Shown here: positions 6,647 through 11,976 of the stretch, piece by piece
How the letters are laid out: every line of letters starts with the position of its first letter
How positions within the stretch are numbered: position 1 is the first letter of the stretch
Origin: Burkholderia sp.
GTDB taxonomy: Bacteria > Pseudomonadota > Gammaproteobacteria > Burkholderiales > Burkholderiaceae
NCBI GenBank assembly: GCA_028292565.1
Contig: JAQGMD010000043.1
Location: 1 to 11,976, forward strand
Length of the DNA: 11,976 nt
Direction: 5' to 3'
The notes under the pieces: model-generated
The model's database searches: none
What the model saw: only the letters and a program-made list of their open reading frames with translations
What the model was told of the DNA's origin: nothing
Program-made: the position numbers and the translations under genes

Positions 6647-7639
6647 ATGAAAGCGATACAGGTAAAAGTGCCAGGGGGGCCGCAGGCGCTCGAACTTGTC
6701 GACATCCCGGTGCCCGCGTTGCGCGAAGGCCAGGTGCTGGTCAAGGCGCACGCGATCGGCGTGGGCAAGCCCGACGTGCTCATCCGTAACGGCACCTATC
6801 GCTGGATGCCGCCATTGCCGGCAATTCCGGGCGGCGAAATGGTCGGGCATATCGACGCGATGGCGCCGGACGTGTCCGGGCTAAAGATCGGCCAGCCGGT
6901 GCTGGTCAGTTCGCGGGATCTGCCGGTGCGCGGCGGCTGCTACGCGGAATACATCGCGGTTCCCGCGTCAGCGGCCATACCCTTACCGGACAACGTCGAT
7001 CTGGACCTGGCAATCAATATTCCCAATTACCAGCTCGCTTGCGCATTGCTATACGAGGCGGCACGGGGAGTCGAGCCGAAGTCGGTGTTCATCAATGGCG
7101 CCGCGGGCGGAGTAGCAAGCGCGGTGATCGACCTGTGCAGGCTCGACAGTGTGACAGTGATCGGTTCGGCCAGCACCGAAGAAAAATGCGCGTTCGCTCG
7201 CAGGCAGGGCGCGACCCACGTCATCAATTACCGGAACCAACAGGTCGCGAAGCGGGTCCTCGAGCTGACTGCTGGGCGCGGCGTCGACCTGATTCTCGAT
7301 CATGTAGTCGGACCGCGCTTCACCGATCAGTTCGACATGCTGGCGCCCATGGGCCTGATCATCAGTTTCAACGTGCTGGGTGGCATGCCGGAAAAGGATC
7401 TGTTCAAGGAGATGCGCGCGCATCTGAACAAGAGCCCGGCGGTGCGCTGCTTCACGATGCATACCTATGATCATGACCCGGCGATCCGGCGACGGCTGAT
7501 CGAACGCGTGCTCGCGCTCTTTGCGAGCGGCAAGGTGCAGCCCATGATATTCGACCGCCTTCCGCTGGCGCAGGCGCGACGCGCCCATGAACTGCTCGAT
7601 AACGGCGATATTCTCGGCAAGCTGATCCTCAAACCTTGA
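6647..7639 (+). CDS. MDR superfamily quinone oxidoreductase-like / zinc-free alcohol dehydrogenase
   Basis: A 330-residue medium-chain reductase. The GroES-like N-terminal domain is about residues 1-125 and the Rossmann domain about 126-260, with NGAAGGVASAVIDL at 150-163 as the NADPH loop. The four-Cys structural zinc lobe and the usual catalytic Cys/His zinc ligands are absent. That points to the zeta-crystallin/quinone-oxidoreductase branch, which reduces quinones or enones with NAD(P)H. GAAAGGAG at 6631-6638 with 8-bp spacing supports ATG 6647; a GTG at 6638 in frame overlaps that site and is rejected. It follows the Bug gene by 30 bp and is the last gene of the run, so it likely reduces a quinone or alpha,beta-unsaturated intermediate. 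Confidence 0.9.
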   Translation: MKAIQVKVPGGPQALELVDIPVPALREGQVLVKAHAIGVGKPDVLIRNGTYRWMPPLPAIPGGEMVGHIDAMAPDVSGLKIGQPVLVSSRDLPVRGGCYAEYIAVPASAAIPLPDNVDLDLAINIPNYQLACALLYEAARGVEPKSVFINGAAGGVASAVIDLCRLDSVTVIGSASTEEKCAFARRQGATHVINYRNQQVAKRVLELTAGRGVDLILDHVVGPRFTDQFDMLAPMGLIISFNVLGGMPEKDLFKEMRAHLNKSPAVRCFTMHTYDHDPAIRRRLIERVLALFASGKVQPMIFDRLPLAQARRAHELLDNGDILGKLILKP

Positions 7640-7692
7640 ATACCCGTGCTTCGAAAGGCGCCGGCCTATGCGCGGGCCGGATCGCCGTTACT

Positions 7693-7809
7693 TCAGATAC
7701 GGTACAAGACGCGCGCGTTGTCGTGCCAGAACGCGTCGACCGCGCGCACCCATGCAGACTCCGGCAGAGCGAAAGCTTTGGCGGTATCATCACGCGACCA
7801 CCGGGCGAT
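7693..7809 (-). pseudogene. C-terminal remnant of an amidohydrolase (amidohydrolase_2) gene
   Basis: On the minus strand, 38 sense codons end in a TGA stop (7693-7695) and read like the end of a TIM-barrel amidohydrolase. The segment SRDDTAKAFALP is followed by WVRAVDAFWHDNARVLYRI before the stop. The ending FW-x-x-NA-x-x-LYR-[IL] closes many amidohydrolase_2 proteins. The frame is closed upstream by a stop at 7810-7812, so roughly 250 N-terminal residues, including the metal-binding HxH, are missing. It lies tail to tail with the MDR gene, 53 bp away. Since amidohydrolase_2 decarboxylases and hydrolases are frequent partners of Bug and VOC genes, it may be a lost member of the neighbouring pathway. 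Confidence 0.6.
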
Positions 7810-7813
7810 TCAT

Positions 7814-7849
7814 CCCTATGTGCCGTCGGTGGCCGAAACCGGCATAGGG
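7814..7849 (+). pseudogene. Possible Bug/TctC receptor scrap
   Basis: Twelve plus-strand codons read PYVPSVAETGIG. This resembles the PxVxTVAExGVPG signature that lies about two thirds along Bug receptors; the intact receptor in this window has LPEVSTVAEQGVPG. No longer similarity is visible on either side. A 12-residue match can be chance, so this is only a suggestion that the patch holds debris of more than one gene. Confidence 0.25.
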
Positions 7850-7886
7850 TTGTTTCACTTTTTACCTACCAACCACGGACAGAAAC

Positions 7887-8450
7887 ATGACCAACAAGAA
7901 GATCGCAGTAATCGTAGGAAGTCCACGCAAGGCATCCATCACCCGCAAAATGGCACAGGCACTGATGACAATGGCTCCTGGGTCATTTGACATGCAGATC
8001 GTCGACATCACGCAACTCCCGTTCTATAACCAGGACCTGGAAGACGCTGGCACCCCACCTTCCGCATGGCTCGAGTTCCGTGAGCAGATCAAAGGCGTCG
8101 ATGGTCTGCTGTTCGTCACCCCCGAGTACAACCGCGGCCTTCCCGCGCTGCTGAAGAACGCGCTCGACGTCGGTTCGCGTCCTTTGGGAAAGAGCGTATG
8201 GAGCGGCAAGCCGGGTGCGGTCGTAACTGTCTCGCCCGGTCCGCTGGGCGGTTTCGGTGCGAACCATAGCTTGCGACAGTCACTGGTATTCCTGAATGTG
8301 CCGTGCATGCAGCAGCCGGAAGCGTACATCGGGGGCGCGGCCGCATTGTTCGATGCCGACGGCAAACTGACCAACGACAGTACGCGTGAATTCCTGGGAA
8401 AATACATGAGTGCGTTCGCTGCCTGGGTGGAGACGCACACGAACAAGTAA
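7887..8450 (+). CDS. NAD(P)H-dependent FMN reductase family protein (ChrR/YieF-like)
   Basis: A 187-residue flavodoxin-fold enzyme of typical length. The FMN phosphate loop is GSPRKASITR at residues 11-20. The second flavin motif is TPEYNRGLPALLKNALD at 78-94, and SPGPLGGFGANHSLR (116-130) is also characteristic. Relatives reduce quinones, azo dyes, chromate or free FMN with NAD(P)H and act in the cytoplasm against redox stress or as flavin suppliers. The ribosome binding site is weak (ACGGACAG). No flavin-dependent monooxygenase is nearby. It is separated from the catabolic run by about 250 bp of degraded sequence, so it is probably a separate unit. It is convergent with the lipoprotein gene that follows. 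Confidence 0.92.
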   Translation: MTNKKIAVIVGSPRKASITRKMAQALMTMAPGSFDMQIVDITQLPFYNQDLEDAGTPPSAWLEFREQIKGVDGLLFVTPEYNRGLPALLKNALDVGSRPLGKSVWSGKPGAVVTVSPGPLGGFGANHSLRQSLVFLNVPCMQQPEAYIGGAAALFDADGKLTNDSTREFLGKYMSAFAAWVETHTNK

Positions 8451-8549
8451 AGCAGGAAAAGGCCGCATAGGACAGACCGCGCTTCATCGTGGCCTGCCCT
8501 CTGATACATCAACACATTTGCTTCGCGGCTTACACCGAGCGGGCGAGCT

Positions 8550-9236
8550 TCACCTGAATGTGATCAAGTCACTCCGGCTAAGTGTCACCTTCTTGTCCGC
8601 AAGTGGCGTGTTGTCCGCATTGGTATATCCGGGTTGATTCAGAAGCTGGTAACGCGCCACCTGCGTGTTCACAGCAACGGGACTCGATATTCCGTCGTCT
8701 GCAACGACGACCGTGAATCCCCTTGTATTTGCATGGAACGATGTGTAGAGCACCGCGCCATTCGCTGCGCTGCCTGCGACGACCAACGTGGTGATATTCC
8801 GTTGCTTCAGAATATCTTCAAGATCCGTATTCGTGAATTTATTCGCGCTCGACACGACCGTAGGCTCGCCGCTTCGTGGTGCGACCTCTGCCAGCATCGG
8901 GGAAGGCCCCGCCGGCGTCGCGGTAGACGAATAAATCACGGGAACATTTGAGGCGCGGGCTTTGCTTAACAGCGACGCAATGGCGGGCACGGATGCGACG
9001 CACGCCGGACGCGGCTGGCATACTGCAGAGCTGATGTCGAGTATAAGCAGTGCACTTGTCCTGGCGTCTACAGTCACCGGAACAACTGCAGGGATACGAA
9101 GGCTTACTGCATTGCCGGAGTTATCTGTTGCAGTAGCGGATGACTGGGTCGTAGTCGTCGGGTTCGTGCCACATGCCGTCAAGACGCCAAGTAAAAGTAG
9201 TGCTGCAAGTGAATGCAGCGATTGCGTGCTTCGCAT
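8550..9236 (-). CDS. Isochorismatase-fold (cysteine hydrolase-like) lipoprotein lacking the catalytic Cys
   Basis: A 228-residue protein. Residues 1-22 are a lipoprotein signal peptide with lipobox LTAC (Cys22), followed by a Thr/Ser-rich linker to about 50. The isochorismatase fold covers about 58-205. Asp67 (ALLILDIS) and Lys133 (SANKFTNTDL) match the catalytic Asp and Lys. The third residue, normally Cys in a G-x-x-T-x-x-C-V pattern, is Ala161 in GSAANGAVLYT. Without the nucleophile, ordinary amide or vinyl-ether hydrolysis by this family's usual chemistry is doubtful, so it may be a binding protein or use other chemistry. The start is secured by GGAGGAGAC just upstream (complement of 9241-9249). 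It is divergent from the EamA gene with a 138-bp shared gap. Confidence 0.85.
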   Translation of the reverse strand: MRSTQSLHSLAALLLLGVLTACGTNPTTTTQSSATATDNSGNAVSLRIPAVVPVTVDARTSALLILDISSAVCQPRPACVASVPAIASLLSKARASNVPVIYSSTATPAGPSPMLAEVAPRSGEPTVVSSANKFTNTDLEDILKQRNITTLVVAGSAANGAVLYTSFHANTRGFTVVVADDGISSPVAVNTQVARYQLLNQPGYTNADNTPLADKKVTLSRSDLITFR

Positions 9237-9374
9237 AATAGTCTCCTCCGTTTTATCTCTGTCGCCCGAAATTGGAAATTCAATTCATGGGAGAATTCGC
9301 ACTCCGCGCAACCATTTTACAATGCGAGAACGAAACGAGCCGAAGCGTGGGACAGCCCACTGGAAAGCCATTCA

Positions 9375-10220
9375 ATGTCACGTGCCCAGGTTTTTCTTTT
9401 CACAGCGTTATCCATGATCGCATTTGCGGGCAATTCGCTCCTGTGCCGAATGGCCCTGACGCACACCACCATTGATGCAGCCAGCTTCACTTCAATTCGG
9501 ATATTGTCCGGCGCGATGGTACTTTGGCTGCTCGTCATGGCCAGGCGCCAAACAATTTTTACAGCAGGAAGCTGGTATTCGGCGCTCGCGCTTTTCGCCT
9601 ATGCGGCCGGCTTTTCATTTGCCTACGTGAGCCTGCCGGCCGGTACAGGCGCCCTACTACTTTTCGGCGCCGTACAGGCAACCATGATCAGCTTCGGCTT
9701 ATGGAACGGAGAACGATTACGGCAACGGCAGATCGCCGGATTGGTACTCGCTTTCGCGGGGCTGATCGGTCTTTTGCTGCCGGGACTGTCGGCGCCGCCA
9801 CTGCACGGCGCCCTGTTAATGCTGGGCGCCGGCGTAGCATGGGGCGTCTATTCTCTACGCGCAAAAGGCGCGATAGATCCTACCCAGGTCACTGGAGGGA
9901 ACTTCATGCGCGCAGTGCCTTTTGCTGTCGCGCTCAGCATCGTCATGCTTCCGTCGGCCTCGCTCGATCGCTCCGGGATCATGTACGCGATTGCTTCTGG
10001 CGCCATGGCTTCAGGCGTCGGATATGTGATCTGGTACAAGGCCTTGCGTGGATTGAAGCCGACTAACGCGGCGACGGTTCAGCTCAGCGTACCTGTTATC
10101 GCGGCCATTGGAGGCATTGCGTTCCTCGGCGAGCCCGTCACGTTGCGCCTGGTGATTACCTCGATAGCGATACTTGGCGGGATCGCGCTGGTTACCTTTG
10201 ATCCGCAGCGTAGCCAGTAA
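9375..10220 (+). CDS. EamA/DMT family inner-membrane transporter
   Basis: A 281-residue, very hydrophobic protein with about ten predicted membrane helices in two EamA repeats (about residues 5-128 and 134-273). Family-like segments include NSLLCRMAL with TTIDAASFTSIRILSGA (20-47), and YVIWYKALRGLKPTNAAT with FLGEPVT (217-247). Proteins of this type export metabolites or amino acids, or import nucleotide sugars; the cargo cannot be read from sequence. The frame opens at 9213, but the ATG at 9375 is chosen because the first helix starts right after it and GGAAAG lies at 9362-9367. The upstream codons would give a polar tail and overlap the divergent lipoprotein gene. A TACAAT at 9318-9323 may be its -10 box. 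Confidence 0.9.
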   Translation: MSRAQVFLFTALSMIAFAGNSLLCRMALTHTTIDAASFTSIRILSGAMVLWLLVMARRQTIFTAGSWYSALALFAYAAGFSFAYVSLPAGTGALLLFGAVQATMISFGLWNGERLRQRQIAGLVLAFAGLIGLLLPGLSAPPLHGALLMLGAGVAWGVYSLRAKGAIDPTQVTGGNFMRAVPFAVALSIVMLPSASLDRSGIMYAIASGAMASGVGYVIWYKALRGLKPTNAATVQLSVPVIAAIGGIAFLGEPVTLRLVITSIAILGGIALVTFDPQRSQ

Positions 10221-10586
10221 CGGCTGTTGCAAACCATCCCTAAACGACCATTTGACCTGTTTGCCTCATTTGATTTGTTTGTATTACGCGCGACGTCGCC
10301 GGAGCGTCCGTCGATGAAACCCTTGCCGGCGTGAGGAGGAGTCATAGCGAGCTATGGCGACGACGAGCAACACGTTCGCAAGAAAAAAGAAGAACAGGCT
10401 CTGTGCAACGCGCCCGCTACGGACCAACTTATTCCTGCGCGGTGCCTAAGCCTTAACCCCGGCGTATTCAGCTTGTTCCTTGTATTAGCTTGCAAGCAGT
10501 GTATCCTTAAATTAATTTTCGACACCGGCGTGCATGCGGGTTGATCATTTGGCGTTCGATCCGAGGTCAACTCGAAGGAAATCAAT
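10221..10586 (+). other. Intergenic region without a recognised gene
   Basis: This stretch between the EamA gene and the cytochrome gene holds short open frames on both strands, none with a recognisable product. A perfect palindrome CATAGC-GA-GCTATG is at 10343-10356, and GAGGAGG at 10333-10339 resembles a ribosome binding site. A 31-codon frame from ATG 10354 follows at an awkward 14-bp spacing and has no recognisable features. The last 100 bases appear to hold the cytochrome promoter. Confidence 0.4.
10490..10518 (+). promoter_or_regulatory. Candidate promoter of the cytochrome c gene
   Basis: TTGCAA (10490-10495) and TAATTT (10513-10518) stand 17 bp apart, about 70 bases before the cytochrome start codon. 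The -10 box is weak, and a nearby TAAATT at 10508-10513 is an alternative. Confidence 0.3.
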
Positions 10587-11141
10587 ATGAAATCCCTCAT
10601 GCTAGTCGCGCTTATCGCGTTCGCGCCGTCGATCGGGCACGCGGATGCCAAGGCCGGCGAAAAGAAGGCGCAGATATGCCTGCTATGTCACAAGCCCAAC
10701 AATCCCACGGCTTCGGTTCCTACGTTGGAGGGCCAGACGCGCGAATATCTCTACAACCAGATCAATGCATATAGAGAGAAACGGCGCCCCGATCCGTCCA
10801 TGCAGACTAATGTCTCGAGGCTCTCAGACAAGGACATGCGCGATATAGCCGAGTACTTTTCCTTGCAAAAGCCGGTTCGGGGGGCGCCCCAATTAGACAC
10901 AGCAAAGATCGCCAAGGGGAAGTCAAAGACTTAATCACTTCAATGCAGCACATGCCACGTACCCAATTTCTCGGGCAAGAAAGAAGTCCCCCGCCTCGCG
11001 GGGATGGATCCTCGCTATGTTGCCCCGCAACTGGTCGCCTTCGCTACGGGGAAGCGGACGCATCCGCCGGTCGATGGCATGAATGGCATTTCGGGTGACG
11101 ATGCAGAGGATATTGCGCAGTACTTTGCGCAACTTGAATAG
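10587..11141 (+). pseudogene. Diheme c-type cytochrome split by an in-frame TAA
   Basis: The first 115 codons encode a Sec signal peptide (MKSLMLVALIAFAPSIGHA) and a class I cytochrome domain with heme motif CLLCH (residues 31-35) and likely axial Met72. A TAA at 10932-10934 stops it. In the same frame, with no further stop for 68 codons, a second domain follows: CSTCH at codons 120-124, VPRLAGMDPRYVAPQL, KRTHPPVDGM (likely axial Met165), and an end SGDDAEDIAQYFAQLE before TAG at 11139. Together the 184 codons have the layout of a periplasmic diheme cytochrome c4/c-553-like electron carrier. The ribosome binding site is AAGGAA. One base change would restore the full gene. As it stands it would make a monoheme protein of about 96 mature residues, which might still fold. 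A sequencing error is possible. Confidence 0.85.
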
Positions 11142-11852
11142 TGGGCAGAGAACCTTTGCATACTGTCGACGCATACAAGCAGACGCGGCTAAGGCCTAAG
11201 CGTTTTCCTAGCCCCTTACTTCTTCCGCGGCCGGGGCATGCGATACCTTATCGCGCGACGCACTGGGTCGAACGATGCAGGTGCCTGAATCGTAGCGACA
11301 TGATGTTTTCTGAAGACTTCAGCTCTGCGAAGAGGTCAATCCAGAGCTTGTTTTCTCGAGCCGCCATGGATATTCATGGTCTGTCCCCGAGTTTTTTCCC
11401 TTCATCTTGTTGACGACGTCGCTGGCGTCGTACAGGCGATTGGCATGCGGCCCACCGTGAATCCATAGTTCGCATTTCCCTCGAAATTCGGACACTTGCC
11501 GACATTGTCGTTTTGTCTATGCTGCCGTTGCTCTCGCTGACGGCTTCCTCGGACCGATTCCCTCTCCTTTGCGCACATGGTTGCGAAGACAACGGTCGCT
11601 GCGCTCGCATGCGATCTCGCGTTCCGAAATGGTACTGAAATAGCTATCGACTATAAAAAACTGCATTCAAATAGCTATAGGTCCCGCACGTCAATATCAA
11701 GCTGACACGCTTCGTTCAAGCCTTGATAACGACCATTAAATAATTTCCCAAATTAACTGTTTTTCGCAATTTCCCCGGAACCATTTTGCCAAGCGGAAAC
11801 TCTGACTCTGCACTTTCCGTGGGGAAACGTCAGGCAGCTTAATAACTTAATC
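11142..11852 (+). other. Long region without a recognised gene
   Basis: About 700 bases after the cytochrome hold no coding sequence I can support. Short frames on both strands (for example minus 11374-11610, rich in Arg and Gln) have no recognisable motifs and no ribosome binding sites. From about 11630 onward the DNA becomes markedly AT-rich, as expected for the control region of the gene entering at the right edge. A small stem TTTCC-N4-GGAAA lies at 11814-11827. Confidence 0.4.
11638..11678. repeat. Two copies of AAATAGCTAT, 31 bp apart
   Basis: AAATAGCTAT occurs at 11638-11647 and again at 11669-11678, a start-to-start distance of 31 bp, close to three turns of the helix. The core ATAGCTAT is itself a perfect palindrome, so each copy could bind a dimer on the same face of the DNA. 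A TATAAA lies between them at 11652-11657. This looks like a paired operator, but no regulator is identified. Confidence 0.4.
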
Positions 11853-11976
11853 TTGGGGGGATCTGCATGGGCACACTCGTCAATCAATCGACATCATAAA
11901 TTCGCCCTGTCCAGCGCGTACGCGCTGATATTGACAGCATGTGGCGGAGGCTCCGACGGGGCATCAAATTTAGCGG
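11853..11976 (+). CDS. Lipoprotein, N-terminal part, start uncertain, cut by window edge
   Basis: The frame read from 11853 to the window edge contains a convincing lipoprotein signal: basic NRHHK, hydrophobic FALSSAYALIL, lipobox LTAC, then Gly/Ser-rich GGGSDGAS. No ATG or GTG precedes it in this frame within the last 90 bases; TTG at 11853 is the only plausible start there. The best ribosome binding site, a run of six G at 11855-11860, instead serves ATG 11867 in another frame, which stops after ten codons. Either TTG is used or an indel near 11870-11895 has shifted the frame. The mature part and function are outside the window. Confidence 0.4.
   Translation, partial: MGGSAWAHSSINRHHKFALSSAYALILTACGGGSDGASNLA

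Noticed and set aside
10221..10420. GGCTGTTGCAAA and GGCTCTGTGCAAC, reminiscent of IS6-family ends
   Set aside because: The matches are short and imperfect, not in an inverted arrangement that I could confirm, and no transposase or target duplication is present.
10354..10449. 31-codon frame from ATG 10354
   Set aside because: The ribosome-binding-like GAGGAGG is too far away (14 bp), the peptide has no recognisable features, and its ATG is part of the palindrome there.
11216..11239. Minus-strand MPRPRKK, like the N-terminus of some integrases
   Set aside because: It stops after seven codons and nothing integrase-like follows in any frame.
1..11976. CRISPR array, tRNA, attachment site or phage genes
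   Set aside because: I looked for regularly spaced repeats, cloverleaf-like segments and flanking direct repeats and saw none. The only repeats are the short operator-like ones listed.

Overview
The window reads as a chromosomal accessory segment from a beta-proteobacterium of the order Burkholderiales. The basis is the gene content (a Bug/TctC-type periplasmic receptor, small vicinal-oxygen-chelate proteins, a FadR-type GntR regulator, a Gfo/Idh/MocA dehydrogenase next to a MarR regulator), GC-rich coding sequence with AT-rich gaps, and strong GGAG-type ribosome binding sites. The genus cannot be fixed from the sequence alone.

Left part (1-3230): a MarR regulator with a clear sigma70-type promoter and a 12-bp palindrome at the expected transcription start overlaps by 4 bp (ATGA) a Gfo/Idh/MocA dehydrogenase resembling phthalate dihydrodiol dehydrogenases. 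A single-domain universal stress protein follows. Next, on the opposite strand and ending just inside the stress gene's last codons, is a short fragment resembling SCO1/SenC copper chaperones, then a small VOC protein.

Centre (3288-7639): a FadR-type GntR regulator leads a compact same-strand run: VOC/extradiol-dioxygenase-like protein, fumarylacetoacetate-hydrolase-family enzyme, an orphan Bug receptor without TctA/TctB, and a quinone-oxidoreductase-like MDR protein. Three consecutive genes share a GGAGAC ribosome binding site. I infer a catabolic operon for an aromatic or beta-diketo acid: periplasmic capture, ring cleavage, C-C hydrolysis and an NAD(P)H-linked reduction. The substrate is unknown.

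Right part (7640-11976): a degraded patch carries the C-terminal tail of an amidohydrolase and possibly a scrap of another Bug receptor. Then come an NAD(P)H-dependent FMN reductase and, on the minus strand, an isochorismatase-fold lipoprotein whose catalytic cysteine position is alanine. An EamA-type exporter is divergent from it. Next is a diheme cytochrome c gene interrupted by one in-frame TAA, with the second heme domain intact and in frame beyond it. A roughly 700-bp non-coding stretch with two ATAGCTAT palindromes leads to a lipoprotein gene that runs off the window and has no good start codon in its frame.

I found no rRNA, tRNA, CRISPR array, insertion sequence or prophage gene, and no clear sign of a new defence or mobile system. 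The points most worth following are the nonsense-split cytochrome, the gene relics, the self-contained catabolic operon with unknown substrate, and the cysteine-less lipoprotein.
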